Source of the DNA: Bacteroidales bacterium CF
GTDB lineage: Bacteria; Bacteroidota; Bacteroidia; Bacteroidales; UBA932
Assembly (NCBI GenBank): GCA_000473305.1
Contig: CP006772.1
Coordinates: 1,798,001 to 1,862,000, forward strand
Direction: 5' to 3'
Length of the DNA stretch: 64,000 bases
Positions 1-8,899 of this stretch are shown here, one piece after another; positions within the stretch are counted from its first letter, which is position 1, and every line of letters begins with the position of its first letter. A program made the position numbers and the translations under genes. Below the pieces are notes generated by a model. That model saw only the letters and a program-made list of their open reading frames with translations. It did no database searches and was not told the DNA's origin.

Positions 1-1
1 G

Positions 2-1114
2 AACGAGCGAATAGCCGATTCCGAGGATACCAAGACCTATGTACCCGAATACCGGAAGCCCGGGAGCAAAGCCGATAATCAGATGGGAAACCAGAACCAG
101 AACAGAGCCTATGATCATAAACCGGCTTGCCTTACCTTTTGTATCAATGAGCAGTCCGAAGATCGGCGTAAATATCATTGTAAAGAAAGGGATTAGTGAT
201 ACCATGACTGATGCCACATCATCATCAATGCCAAAGCGAGGAATTATGATAGTAGTTGCAAAACGTCTGAACGATATTATACAGCAGTAGAAGAATACAC
301 AAAGCAGAGAGATGAGTATGAAGTGTTTGTCTCCGAGAATTTTGAAAATATCAGAGAAACGGAACTTGTCATCCTTATCTACCTTGACATCATTTTTCTT
401 TGCCTCTTCTGCTGTCTGCCTGTCCAGCTTGCTGTCCATGAAGATAAAGACAGACCATACAACAACCGCAACAACCATCAAAATCATGGCAACTATTGTA
501 GGTTTGCTTGTCTCCGAGAATGGAATATAGGAAAGGTCCAGATTTACGATTCTCGGAACAAGAATAAGTGCTGTGGCTGTACCCATACGTGCAAGCGCCA
601 GCTGAAGACCCATGGCAAGTGCCATCTCTTTTCCTTTAAACCACTTGGCTATTGATCTGGTAACTGCAACTCCTGCTATTTCACTACCCAGCCCGAAAAG
701 TGCACAACCTGCATAGGCCAGGGCAAGCGAAGGTTTTGAGAATATCCCGCCAAGCCATGTGTTCAACGAACTGTGTGCAAAGCTTTCAGAGATGGCATAC
801 ACAACAATCAATGAACCACCTACCATCAGTCCCACAAAAAGAGAACCGGTAAAACGTACACCCCATTTGTCAAGGAGCATTCCGCATATAACCAGACCTC
901 CCCATACGCAGAGGAGAGAGTAAGCGCCGCCGTAGAAACCGTAATCACTTAAGTTCCAACCCAGGTCAAGAGCTTCAGGATGGCTGAATATCTGACTTAT
1001 AGTCGAAAAAATATCGTCGAAAAAGTACGAGGCAAACATTGGTATTGCAAGACTCATGAGGACGATCCATCGCGCACTCTTTGAATCTTTGAGCAGTTTA
1101 ACGGGAGAGTTCAT
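2..1114 (-). CDS. MFS transporter, MFSD1/OFA-like (partial, C-terminus beyond window)
   Basis: This minus-strand reading frame opens at an ATG whose complement lies at 1112-1114 and stays open to the window edge, so about 371 residues are present and the C-terminus is missing. The N-terminus reads MNSPVKLLKDSKSARWIVLM, followed by many hydrophobic segments, an LDKWGVR motif in the first cytoplasmic loop and IAKWFKGKEMALAMGLQLAL in the middle. The same WFKGKE block occurs in the next gene (1497-2876) and, from memory, in the MFSD1 group of the major facilitator superfamily. The two genes are tandem paralogues on one strand, separated by a repeat tract. An inner-membrane transporter is well supported. 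The substrate is unknown; MFSD1 itself has been linked to dipeptides, which is only a hint here. Confidence 0.88.
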   Translation of the reverse strand, partial: MNSPVKLLKDSKSARWIVLMSLAIPMFASYFFDDIFSTISQIFSHPEALDLGWNLSDYGFYGGAYSLLCVWGGLVICGMLLDKWGVRFTGSLFVGLMVGGSLIVVYAISESFAHSSLNTWLGGIFSKPSLALAYAGCALFGLGSEIAGVAVTRSIAKWFKGKEMALAMGLQLALARMGTATALILVPRIVNLDLSYIPFSETSKPTIVAMILMVVAVVVWSVFIFMDSKLDRQTAEEAKKNDVKVDKDDKFRFSDIFKILGDKHFILISLLCVFFYCCIISFRRFATTIIIPRFGIDDDVASVMVSLIPFFTMIFTPIFGLLIDTKGKASRFMIIGSVLVLVSHLIIGFAPGLPVFGYIGLGILGIGYSLV

Positions 1115-1120
1115 ATTTTT

Positions 1121-1498
1121 TAGTTTAAAGTTATTAGTTAACAGTTAAAAGTTAAGAGTGAAAAGTGAAAATTTAAGAGTTAAAAGTGAAGTGTTAAGAG
1201 TTAAAAGTTAAGAGTGAAGAGTTAAGAGTGAAGAGTTAATAGTTAAGAGTTAATAGTTAAGAGTTAATAGTGAAGAGTTAAGAGTGAAGAGTTAATAGTG
1301 AAGAGTTAATAGTGAAGAGTTAAGAGTGAAGAGTGAAAAGTTTTCGTTTTTCACTTTCTCACTTATCACTTATCACTTTCTCTCTTATCACTTTCTCACT
1401 TATCACTTATCACTTTCTCTCTTATCACTTTCTCACTTATCACTTATCACTTTCTCACTATTCACTTATCAATTTTTCACTTATCACTTATCACTTTT
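1121..1498. repeat. Degenerate 7-bp repeat tract forming two complementary-leaning arms
   Basis: The 382-base gap between the two MFS genes is almost wholly repetitive. From about 1121 to 1340 the plus strand is a run of heptamers of the form (g/t)agt(t/g)aa. After a short spacer at 1341-1346 the pattern switches to pyrimidine-rich atcactt / tctcactt units up to the stop codon of the upstream MFS gene. In the right arm a 37-bp higher-order unit starts at 1352, 1389 and 1426; the first two copies are identical and the third decays at its end. The arms are roughly complementary in composition, so a long imperfect hairpin is possible in the mRNA. No gene is seen here; the frame crossing it on the plus strand is low-complexity. 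Confidence 0.85.
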
Positions 1499-2876
1499 AG
1501 TTTTTTATATTCGGAAGTTCCAGTCCGTATCCCTTCTTCTTATCCTCACCCTTAAGCCAGATTGCGAGCACGAATGCAAGCACTCCAAGAGAGGCGAAGA
1601 TTAACATAGGAACTGTATAGTTATATTCGAGAGGGTTTGTAATCCCTTTGTTTGTCTCTGCCAGTGCCCATCCGATAAGCATAGGGAACAGCATCAGACC
1701 TATGTTCTGAATCCAGAAGACAACCGAGTAGGCAGAACCCAGGTAACGGTTTTCCACTAGCTTTGGAACTGAAGGCCATAGAGCAGCAGGAACGAGTGAG
1801 AAGCTTACTCCAAGTAGTACAATTGCCGAGTATGCAACAACTTTTGAGAAGTGGGCTGCAGGTGTGAGGGCAAATACAAGGTGACACCCGATCATGAGTA
1901 AAGATCCCAAAATAAGCATGGTTGCACCTTTTCCCCTCTTGTCAAGGAAACCGCCCAGAAGTGGTGTCAATATCATTGCACCTATCGGGAAGTATGAAAA
2001 TATGTCACTTGCCTCTTTGCTGCTGATGCTCAAACGGCACTCCAGCATATTAGCCGCATATTTCTGGAATGGGAAGATTGCAGAGTAGTATAGTACACAA
2101 AGACCTGCTACGATAAGGAAAGTCTTGCTTGTGAAAAGTATACCCAAATCACTAACCTTGAACGGCTCTTCAGGCTCCTCTCCGCTCTCTCCGAGTTGCT
2201 GTTCCAGCTTCTTGTCAAAGAAGAAGTATGTTATGAAGCAGATGAGACCGATGAACAGAAGTATGAGTACAAAGAGTACAGGTGCACTTACATCGCCGTT
2301 GAACGCTTCTGCAAACCTTGGTGATATTCTGAACACTGCAAACACACCCAGACGGGCTATTGCCATCTCGATACCCATAGCCAGAGCCATCTCCTTGCCC
2401 TTGAACCATTTTACAATTCCTTTTGAAACTGTTATTCCTGCCATCTCAACACCACATCCGAAGATCATGAATCCTAGAGATGCAAGTTTTGCCGAAGCAG
2501 GGAATGATGTCCACCAAGAACCGAGCATTGCTTCAATTCCGGAACCTGCAAATGCAGGGCTAACTGCATAATACTTGATTGAGGCTCCTATTACCATTAA
2601 TGCTCCTGAGAGGAGTGCTGTAGCCCTCACACCCATTTTATCAAGGATAACGCCTGCAAAAATCAGGAATAGTGCGAAAACATTCAGAAAATACTCGGAG
2701 CTGGCAAAAGTACCGTAATTTTCAGGAGTCCACCCTTTGCTCGTCTGCAAAAGGCTTTGTAAAGGAGATAGTACATCGACAAACATGTATGCAAAGAACA
2801 TCATGAGTGCCAGGAGGATAAGTACGGTCCATCTTATGTACGACTTATCCTTCAATAAGGTTAATTTTTTTTCCAC
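1497..2876 (-). CDS. MFS transporter, MFSD1/OFA-like
   Basis: Predicted inner-membrane transporter of 459 residues with about twelve hydrophobic segments, the usual MFS size. The start is a GTG at 2876; no ATG lies close downstream in frame before the first membrane segment. LDKMGVR lies in the first cytoplasmic loop and IVKWFKGKEMALAMGIEMAI near the middle, the same block as in the downstream paralogue at 2-1114. The C-terminal half has a second MFS-type loop with LDKRGKG. Both copies point the same way, so they may be co-transcribed through the repeat tract that separates them. The family is clear; substrate and direction of transport are not. The gene is divergent from dxs, with 143 bases between. 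Confidence 0.9.
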   Translation of the reverse strand: MEKKLTLLKDKSYIRWTVLILLALMMFFAYMFVDVLSPLQSLLQTSKGWTPENYGTFASSEYFLNVFALFLIFAGVILDKMGVRATALLSGALMVIGASIKYYAVSPAFAGSGIEAMLGSWWTSFPASAKLASLGFMIFGCGVEMAGITVSKGIVKWFKGKEMALAMGIEMAIARLGVFAVFRISPRFAEAFNGDVSAPVLFVLILLFIGLICFITYFFFDKKLEQQLGESGEEPEEPFKVSDLGILFTSKTFLIVAGLCVLYYSAIFPFQKYAANMLECRLSISSKEASDIFSYFPIGAMILTPLLGGFLDKRGKGATMLILGSLLMIGCHLVFALTPAAHFSKVVAYSAIVLLGVSFSLVPAALWPSVPKLVENRYLGSAYSVVFWIQNIGLMLFPMLIGWALAETNKGITNPLEYNYTVPMLIFASLGVLAFVLAIWLKGEDKKKGYGLELPNIKN

Positions 2877-2961
2877 TGTTGAGTTTATTTATATAATAAG
2901 TATCTTCTGAAAGGAATTACTAAACTAATACGATTTAACCAAACTGCAAAATAAAATTTAA

Positions 2962-2994
2962 ATTGAACTTTATGGCAAATAATTTGTACCTTGC
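2962..2994 (+). promoter_or_regulatory. Candidate promoter of dxs
   Basis: An ATTG at 2962-2965 is followed after 21 bases by TACCTTGC at 2987-2994, which fits the Bacteroidetes -33 TTTG / -7 TAnnTTTG pattern with one mismatch in the -7 box. It lies 25 bases before the GTG start of dxs. This is pattern matching only. Confidence 0.4.
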
Positions 2995-3019
2995 AAGATT
3001 AGAATAGCGAGAAATAATT

Positions 3020-4891
3020 GTGGAAATCCTAAACAACATTAATAGCCCCAAAGACCTAAAAAGGCTTAATAACAGCGAATTACATCAGGTCTGCAATGAG
3101 TTGAGGGAATATATAATTGAGTGCTGCGCAAACAATCCCGGACATTTTGCATCAAGCCTCGGAACAGTTGAATTAACAGTAGCCCTCCATTACATATACA
3201 ACACTCCTGAAGATAAACTGGTTTGGGATGTTGGCCATCAGGCCTATGCTCATAAAATATTGACCGGAAGAAGGGAGGAGTTTAAGAATAACAGAAAGTT
3301 CAAAGGGATAAGTGGATTCCCGAAAATTTCTGAGAGTAAATATGACGCGTTTGGTGTCGGACACTCATCAACCTCTATCTCCGCTGCACTCGGGATGTCT
3401 GTTGCTTCCAACCTTAGCGGAAAAGATAATAAGATTGTAGCTGTAATTGGAGACGGTTCTATGACCGGAGGTCTGGCTTTCGAGGGACTCAACAATGCGG
3501 GTGCAATGAAATCCGACATTCTGGTTATCCTCAATGACAACGGGATATCAATTGATCCTAACGTCGGTGCTCTTCACAACTATCTTCTGAAGATCTCCAC
3601 ATCCCGTACATACAACCAGGTCAAGAACAGGACATGGGAGATGATTGGTTCGAAATGGCTGAGAATGTTGTTGCAGAAGTTCATGTTCAGTACGAAGATG
3701 GCTATATTCAAGAGTGGTTCTATATTTGAATCCCTCGGATTCAGATACTTCGGAGCCATTGACGGCAATAATCTTGAGCAGCTTCTCACCACTCTTGCCA
3801 ACCTAAAAGAGATTAAGGGACCAAAACTCCTGCACATTATAACAACCAAGGGAAAGGGCTATAAGCCGGCCGAAGATAATCAGGTCGAGTGGCATGCTCC
3901 CGGTACTTTTGACATTTTCACCGGTATAAGGAAAAAGAATCAGACTGAAAAGAGATCCAGATATCAGGATGTTTTTGGAGAGACTCTGGTAAGGCTTGCA
4001 AAAGAGAACCTTAAAATTGTGGGTATTACCCCGGCCATGCCTTCGGGCTGCTCACTCAATATGATGATGCAGGAGATGCCGGACAGGGCATTCGATGTCG
4101 GCATAGCTGAACAACATGCCGTGACATTCTCTGCCGGACTGGCCTCACAGGGATTACTTCCTTTCTGCAATATCTACTCAAGTTTTATGCAGAGGGCTTA
4201 TGACAGTGTGATACATGACGTGGCTCTTCAAAATCTGAAAGTTATTTTCTGCCTTGACAGAGGCGGACTTGTAGGTGAAGATGGTGCAACTCATCATGGG
4301 GTCTTTGATCTTTCATATTTCAGATGTGTCCCCAATCTTACAGTTTTCGCGCCGATGAATGAGGTTGATCTCAAGGATATGATGTATTCAGTGATGTTTC
4401 CGGAGTACGGGCCGACAGTTATAAGATATCCGAGAGGTTACGGTGAGGGGCTTGAATGGAGGGGAGATTTTAACAAAATTGAACCAGGAAGGGCCAGGAT
4501 TGTTGTTGATGGTACAGGAATCGCACTTCTTACCATCGGAACTGCAGGTAATAATGCTGCCAGGGCGGCAGAGAGGGCCAGAGAGATGGGGATACCGGTG
4601 CTCCACTATGATATGCGTTTTCTTAAGCCGATTGACGAGTCTGCACTTGATGATGCAATAGCTAAATGCAGCAACATCATAACCGTTGAGGACGGTACAA
4701 TCCTCGGTGGTCTGCACTCGGCAGTCTGTGAATATGTTGCAGCGGGAAATTTTAATGTAAAAGTTACTGCCATGGGGGTTCCCGACAGGTTCATTGAACA
4801 GGGGAGCGTACCGGAACTCCTGCAAGAGTGCAACTTTGATGAGGAGAGCATATTGAAAACGATTATTAATGTCTCAAAAAGAACATCATAG
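3020..4891 (+). CDS. dxs: 1-deoxy-D-xylulose-5-phosphate synthase
   Basis: Catalyses the thiamine-diphosphate-dependent condensation of pyruvate with glyceraldehyde 3-phosphate, the first step of the MEP isoprenoid pathway, in the cytoplasm. The 623-residue product matches the family length. The TPP-binding motif begins GDGSMTGG at about residue 144 and closes with NDN some 27 residues later. EQHAVTFSAGLA, with the catalytic Glu near residue 364, marks the pyrimidine-binding domain, and the C-terminal transketolase domain contains VEDGTILGGLHSAV. The start is a GTG at 3020, chosen because the family N-terminus (LKRLNNSELHQVCNELREYI) follows at once. The 3' end overlaps the next gene by 23 bases, implying translational coupling with the FeoB-like permease. 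Part of the substrate-binding start is unusual: NNPGHFASSLG instead of the common TGGHLGAGLG-type sequence. Confidence 0.96.
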   Translation: MEILNNINSPKDLKRLNNSELHQVCNELREYIIECCANNPGHFASSLGTVELTVALHYIYNTPEDKLVWDVGHQAYAHKILTGRREEFKNNRKFKGISGFPKISESKYDAFGVGHSSTSISAALGMSVASNLSGKDNKIVAVIGDGSMTGGLAFEGLNNAGAMKSDILVILNDNGISIDPNVGALHNYLLKISTSRTYNQVKNRTWEMIGSKWLRMLLQKFMFSTKMAIFKSGSIFESLGFRYFGAIDGNNLEQLLTTLANLKEIKGPKLLHIITTKGKGYKPAEDNQVEWHAPGTFDIFTGIRKKNQTEKRSRYQDVFGETLVRLAKENLKIVGITPAMPSGCSLNMMMQEMPDRAFDVGIAEQHAVTFSAGLASQGLLPFCNIYSSFMQRAYDSVIHDVALQNLKVIFCLDRGGLVGEDGATHHGVFDLSYFRCVPNLTVFAPMNEVDLKDMMYSVMFPEYGPTVIRYPRGYGEGLEWRGDFNKIEPGRARIVVDGTGIALLTIGTAGNNAARAAERAREMGIPVLHYDMRFLKPIDESALDDAIAKCSNIITVEDGTILGGLHSAVCEYVAAGNFNVKVTAMGVPDRFIEQGSVPELLQECNFDEESILKTIINVSKRTS

Positions 4892-6272
4892 CGACAAAAG
4901 GCTTGGCCACAAGCACAGCCACTTCAAACAAGAGTTTGTAAGTGGGCAGCGAAACTTCAAAGAATTTAAACCGATACAAGGTGCAGAATCTCTGCATGAT
5001 CTTAAGTTTAACCGCAAGGAGCATTGCAAAGGTCGCAGGAGAAAACTGAGCGAGGAGGAGACATCAAGACTTGATGCGATTCTAACACACCCACTTTGGG
5101 GATTGCTTATTTTCATAGGTATAATATGGAGTATTTTCTTCAGTACCTTTAATCTTGGCTCCTACCCACAGGCGGGTATCGAATGGCTGATGGACCAGGC
5201 AGCTACATCAATTCATCTTCACATGTCCGAAGGATGGCTGAACGATTTTCTGACACAGGGTGTTATTATGGGTGTGGGAAGTGTACTTGCCTTCCTCCCG
5301 AATATTCTGATACTATTTTTCTTCCTCTCACTTCTTCAGGAGACGGAGTATCTTCCGAGAGCTGCAACTCTTATGGATCGCTACATGCATCATATCGGGC
5401 TTCACGGAAGTTCATTCATCCCGCTTCTTATGGGGTTCGGATGTAATGTTCCTGCAATCCTGGCCACAAGAACCATTAAGAGAAAATATGACAGGATACT
5501 GACCATGCTTATGATTCCATATATCCCGTGCAGTGCCAGAATCCCTACTTTTCTATTATTTTCAGGAATTTTTTTTCCGGAACATCAGGTGCTTGTACTG
5601 AGTCTGCTTTATTTTGGAGGCATCATAACCGGCATTATAATGGCTCTGATATTCAAAAGAATATTTTTCAATTTCGGGACTAAAGACTACTCGATACCCC
5701 TCCCCTTCTATAAAAGACCTTCCCTGGCCGGCTCTGTTGCCAATATGTGGGATGCCGCCTCGGAATACCTAAAGAAGATTGGCACGGTAGTCCTTCTTGC
5801 TGTCATTATAGTTTGGGCTCTTGACTATTTTCCACTTAAAAACAGAGAAAATCCTGATCCTCACCGTGTATCTTACCTTGAGCACTTCGGTAAAAGTGTG
5901 GAACCGGTCATGTCTCCCCTCGGATTCGACTGGAAAATGAGCGTCAGTCTTATCACAGGTGTAACTGCTAAAGAATTTATTATAAGCACTCTTGGCGTAG
6001 TTTACCAGGCAGATGACAACAGGCATCCTGATGATGAGCAGCATACCTCCCTTATGAGCAGAATTAAGGAAGAGAAGGTTTTCAATAAGGCGAATGCCTT
6101 ATCGTTTATGATCTTTTCACTGTTATACATGCCGTGCATTGCTACTGCCTACACGATAAGAAAAGAGACAAAGACCTGGAAATGGGCACTTTTATCAATG
6201 TTTTCAACCGTTTTGGTTGCATGGATAGCAGCGTTTTTTGCATATAGAATCGGTTTAATGATTTTTGTCTAA
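4869..6272 (+). CDS. FeoB-like ferrous iron permease domain without a GTPase domain
   Basis: A 467-residue membrane protein matching the C-terminal permease half of FeoB. A cytoplasmic N-terminus of about 75 residues, rich in His and Lys (HH at 6-7, HKHSH near 14-18), leads straight into SRLDAILTHPLWGLLIF, the sequence that normally follows the G domain. The first gate repeat carries GFGCNVPAI at about 189-197, including the FeoB pore cysteine (C192), then PCSARIP. The second gate repeat ends with MPCIATAYTIRKE. There is no P-loop, DxxG or NKxD, so the usual FeoB GTPase half (roughly 270 residues) is absent, and no G-domain gene is adjacent. The ATG lies inside the 3' end of dxs. Transport of Fe2+ or another divalent metal is inferred from family; how it would be gated without a G domain is unknown. 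Confidence 0.82.
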   Translation: MSQKEHHSDKRLGHKHSHFKQEFVSGQRNFKEFKPIQGAESLHDLKFNRKEHCKGRRRKLSEEETSRLDAILTHPLWGLLIFIGIIWSIFFSTFNLGSYPQAGIEWLMDQAATSIHLHMSEGWLNDFLTQGVIMGVGSVLAFLPNILILFFFLSLLQETEYLPRAATLMDRYMHHIGLHGSSFIPLLMGFGCNVPAILATRTIKRKYDRILTMLMIPYIPCSARIPTFLLFSGIFFPEHQVLVLSLLYFGGIITGIIMALIFKRIFFNFGTKDYSIPLPFYKRPSLAGSVANMWDAASEYLKKIGTVVLLAVIIVWALDYFPLKNRENPDPHRVSYLEHFGKSVEPVMSPLGFDWKMSVSLITGVTAKEFIISTLGVVYQADDNRHPDDEQHTSLMSRIKEEKVFNKANALSFMIFSLLYMPCIATAYTIRKETKTWKWALLSMFSTVLVAWIAAFFAYRIGLMIFV

Positions 6273-6278
6273 AATTTT

Positions 6279-6309
6279 TTTGGAGTTTAATCAAAAACCT
6301 ATATCTTTG
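6279..6309 (+). promoter_or_regulatory. Promoter of the tRNA-tuf operon
   Basis: TTTG at 6279-6282, then exactly 19 bases, then TATCTTTG at 6302-6309. This is a perfect match to the Bacteroidetes primary-sigma promoter (TTTG, N19, TAnnTTTG). It lies 39 bases upstream of the first tRNA and just after the stop of the FeoB-like gene. Confidence 0.75.
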
Positions 6310-6348
6310 CAGTCCCTAAAACAAAAAGGGAAGAGCAATAACAAGCAT

Positions 6349-6422
6349 GCCGATGTAGCTCAGTTGGCCAGAGCAGCTGATTTGTAATCAGCTGGTCGGG
6401 GGTTCGAATCCCTCCATCGGCT
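6349..6422 (+). tRNA. tRNA-Thr (anticodon TGT)
   Basis: Cloverleaf with acceptor GCCGATG paired to CATCGGC, discriminator T, anticodon loop tttgtaa with TGT, and a GGTTCGAATCC T-arm. The 3' CCA is not encoded. First of four tRNAs before tuf. Confidence 0.95.
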
Positions 6423-6449
6423 CTACGTTTTTTGAACAAATTGAATCTT

Positions 6450-6532
6450 GGGGAGATACCAAAGTGGCCAACTGGGGCAGACTGTAAATCTGCTGGCGTA
6501 CGCCTTCGTAGGTTCGAATCCTGCTCTCCCCA
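6450..6532 (+). tRNA. tRNA-Tyr (anticodon GTA)
   Basis: 83-nt class II tRNA with a long variable arm. Acceptor GGGGAGA pairs with TCTCCCC, discriminator A, anticodon loop ctgtaaa with GTA, T-arm GGTTCGAATCC. Confidence 0.95.
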
Positions 6533-6544
6533 CGTTTTTTTATT

Positions 6545-6617
6545 GCGGAAGTAGCTCAGTCGGTAGAGCATCAGCCTTCCAAGCTGAGGGTCGCGGGTTC
6601 GAACCTCGTCTTCCGCT
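6545..6617 (+). tRNA. tRNA-Gly (anticodon TCC)
   Basis: 73-nt cloverleaf. Acceptor GCGGAAG pairs with CTTCCGC, discriminator T, anticodon loop cttccaa with TCC, T-arm GGGTTCGAACC. Confidence 0.95.
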
Positions 6618-6625
6618 CTAAGTAA

Positions 6626-6697
<72 letters not shown>

Positions 6698-6741
6698 CTA
6701 CAAGTGTGTAAATATTTCATTATAATTTAAAATTTACTATT

Positions 6742-7929
6742 ATGGCAAAAGAAGCTTTTAAAAGAGACAAGCCGCACGTAAACATCGGAACCATCGGTCA
6801 CGTTGACCATGGTAAAACCACTCTTACTGCAGCTATTACCATGGTGTTGGCTCGTAAGGGCCTCTCTGAGGTACGTTCATTTGACTCTATCGACAACGCA
6901 CCTGAGGAAAAAGAGCGTGGTATAACTATCAACACTGCACACATTGAGTATCAGACTGAGAAACGTCACTATGCACACGTTGACTGCCCGGGTCACGCTG
7001 ACTACGTTAAGAACATGGTTACAGGTGCTGCCCAGATGGACGGTGCCATCATAGTTGTTGCTGCTACTGACGGTCCTATGCCTCAGACACGTGAGCACAT
7101 CCTTCTTGCTCGTCAGGTAAACGTTCCTAGAATCGTTGTATTCCTGAACAAAGTTGATATCGTTGACGATCCTGAAATGATCGACCTCGTTGAGATGGAA
7201 GTTCGTGAGCTTCTCACATTCTATAAATATGACGGTGATAACGCTCCTGTTATCCGTGGTTCTGCTTTGGGAGCACTTAACGGTGATCCACAGTGGGAAG
7301 ATAAGGTTATGGAACTTATGAACGCAGTTGATGAGTACATTCCACTTCCTCCAAGAGATATAGACAAACCTTTCCTTATGCCGGTTGAGGACGTATTCTC
7401 AATCACAGGCCGTGGTACAGTTGCTACAGGTCGTATTGAGACTGGTGTTATCAAGACAGGTGAGGAGATCCAGATTATCGGTCTTGGTGAAGAGCCTAAG
7501 AAATCAGTTGTTACAGGTGTTGAGATGTTCCGTAAGATTCTTGACAGAGGTGAGGCTGGTGACAACGTAGGTCTTCTTCTCCGCGGTATCGACAAGAAAG
7601 AGATCAAGAGAGGTCAGGTTATTGCTAAACCTGGTACAATCACTCCTCATAAGAGGTTCAAGGCTGAGATCTACGTTCTTAAGAAAGACGAGGGTGGCCG
7701 TCACACTCCTTTCCACAACAAGTATCGTCCTCAGTTCTTTATCCGTACAATGGATATTACAGGTGAGATTCTTCTTCCTGAAGGAACAGAGATGGTAATG
7801 CCGGGTGATAACGTAACTATTACAGTTGAGCTCATCTACCCAGTTGCTATCAACCAGGGTCTCCAGTTCGCTATCCGCGAAGGTGGCCGTACAGTTGGAG
7901 CAGGTCAGGTAACTGAGATTATCGACTAA
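6742..7929 (+). CDS. tuf: Elongation factor Tu
   Basis: GTPase that delivers aminoacyl-tRNA to the ribosomal A site. The 395-residue product is the standard length. G-domain motifs are intact: GHVDHGKTT at about residues 19-27 (P-loop), DCPGHADYV (switch II) and NKVD near residue 136. Domains 2 and 3 follow, with [19 protein letters not shown] and the C-terminal [12 protein letters not shown]. It is co-linear with four upstream tRNAs and a downstream tRNA-Trp, so the precursor RNA must be processed at both ends of the mRNA. The next genes (secE, nusG, ribosomal proteins) continue on the same strand. Confidence 0.98.
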   Translation: MAKEAFKRDKPHVNIGTIGHVDHGKTTLTAAITMVLARKGLSEVRSFDSIDNAPEEKERGITINTAHIEYQTEKRHYAHVDCPGHADYVKNMVTGAAQMDGAIIVVAATDGPMPQTREHILLARQVNVPRIVVFLNKVDIVDDPEMIDLVEMEVRELLTFYKYDGDNAPVIRGSALGALNGDPQWEDKVMELMNAVDEYIPLPPRDIDKPFLMPVEDVFSITGRGTVATGRIETGVIKTGEEIQIIGLGEEPKKSVVTGVEMFRKILDRGEAGDNVGLLLRGIDKKEIKRGQVIAKPGTITPHKRFKAEIYVLKKDEGGRHTPFHNKYRPQFFIRTMDITGEILLPEGTEMVMPGDNVTITVELIYPVAINQGLQFAIREGGRTVGAGQVTEIID

Positions 7930-7979
7930 TTACAACATACAAAGTTAGTCACCGACCCTTGGTGGCTAACTTTATATTT

Positions 7980-8050
7980 AGGGGCATAGTTCAAGGGTAG
8001 AATAGCGGTCTCCAAAACCGTTGATGGGCGTTCGAATCGCTCTGCCCCTG
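7980..8050 (+). tRNA. tRNA-Trp (anticodon CCA)
   Basis: 71-nt cloverleaf. Acceptor AGGGGCA pairs with TGCCCCT, discriminator G, anticodon loop ctccaaa with CCA, T-arm CGTTCGAATCG. It sits between tuf and secE. Confidence 0.94.
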
Positions 8051-8053
8051 CAA

Positions 8054-8075
8054 TACCGGGGGTTACGACCCGGTA
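8054..8075 (+). other. Short stem-loop between tRNA-Trp and secE
   Basis: TACCGGG (8054-8060) and CCCGGTA (8069-8075) form a perfect 7-bp stem with an 8-base loop. No T-run follows, so it is more likely a processing or mRNA-stabilising hairpin after tRNA-Trp than a terminator. Confidence 0.45.
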
Positions 8076-8132
8076 GTAATAATCCGGTTGAGGCAATAAG
8101 CTTCCATTGTTTCGGCCGACAATCATTATAAG

Positions 8133-8327
8133 ATGAACAAAATTAAGTTGTACTTTCAGGAATCGTACACAGAACTTGTGAAAAAGGTTAGCTGGCCTTC
8201 ATGGGCTCAGCTCCAGAGTTCCGCTATCGTTGTAATGGTCGCTTCAGCAATTTTCGCAGTTGTGATCTTTGCGATGGATTTTGCGTTCAGAAACATCATG
8301 ACTTTTATTTACAACTTGCTGTACTAA
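8133..8327 (+). CDS. secE: Preprotein translocase subunit SecE
   Basis: Small essential subunit of the SecYEG channel in the inner membrane. The product is 64 residues: an amphipathic N-terminal stretch (QESYTELVKKVSWPSWAQLQ), with the conserved K-VSWPS motif near residues 17-23, followed by one membrane segment from about residue 30 to 58. The single-span short form is usual outside the enterobacteria. It lies directly before nusG, the near-universal arrangement, with 4 bases between stop and start. Confidence 0.95.
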   Translation: MNKIKLYFQESYTELVKKVSWPSWAQLQSSAIVVMVASAIFAVVIFAMDFAFRNIMTFIYNLLY

Positions 8328-8331
8328 TCTT

Positions 8332-8886
8332 ATGGGTGAAATTTCCAAAAAGTGGTATGTAGTAAGGGCTGCCGGCGGTAAGGAAAAGAAAGCCAAAGAG
8401 TACATAGAAAATGAGATCAAGAGATTGGGCCTCACAGACTATGTATCCCAGGTTCTTATCCCGACCGAGAAGATCTATCAGGTAAAAAACGGCAAGAAGG
8501 TCAGCATGGAGAGAATTTTCTATCCGGGCTATATCCTTATTGAAGCTGCTCTTACCGGGGAGATTCAGCACATAATCAGAAATCTTCCTCATGTTTCCGG
8601 ATTTCTCTCTGAGAAGGCCGGTAAGGACAAAGAACCCGTTCCATTGAGAATGTCCGAGGTGAACCGTATCCTGGGTCGTGTAGACGAACTGGCCGATATG
8701 GAGGAGGAAAACATCACACCATTTATCGTAGGAGAACCTGTCAAGGTTATAGATGGCCCTTTCAACGGTTTCGACGGAACTGTGGAGGAGATCATCGAAG
8801 ACAAGAAGAAACTGAAGGTTATGGTGAAAATTTTTGGAAGAAAGACTCTTTTAGAGTTGAATTTTGTTCAAGTAGTTAAAGAATAA
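8332..8886 (+). CDS. nusG: Transcription termination/antitermination factor NusG
   Basis: Binds RNA polymerase across the cleft and links it to Rho or the ribosome. 184 residues. The NGN domain starts KWYVVRAAGGKEKKAKEYIE, with the aromatic-Gly motif RIFYPGYILIEA near residues 60-72. The C-terminal KOW domain contains GEPVKVIDGPFNGFDGTVEE and ends ELNFVQVVKE. It sits between secE and rplK in the conserved order. Confidence 0.97.
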   Translation: MGEISKKWYVVRAAGGKEKKAKEYIENEIKRLGLTDYVSQVLIPTEKIYQVKNGKKVSMERIFYPGYILIEAALTGEIQHIIRNLPHVSGFLSEKAGKDKEPVPLRMSEVNRILGRVDELADMEEENITPFIVGEPVKVIDGPFNGFDGTVEEIIEDKKKLKVMVKIFGRKTLLELNFVQVVKE

Positions 8887-8899
8887 ATAATCAAACATT

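Noticed and set aside
1121-1498. Possible CRISPR array
   Set aside because: Units are 7 bp and contiguous with no unique spacers, and no cas genes are nearby.
1326-1604. Plus-strand open frame across the heptamer tract (Leu/Ser/Thr/His-rich)
   Set aside because: It is a translation of the repeat itself and runs antisense into the MFS gene; no family or start signal.
8054-8075. Terminator after tRNA-Trp
   Set aside because: The stem has no following T-run and the operon continues into secE.
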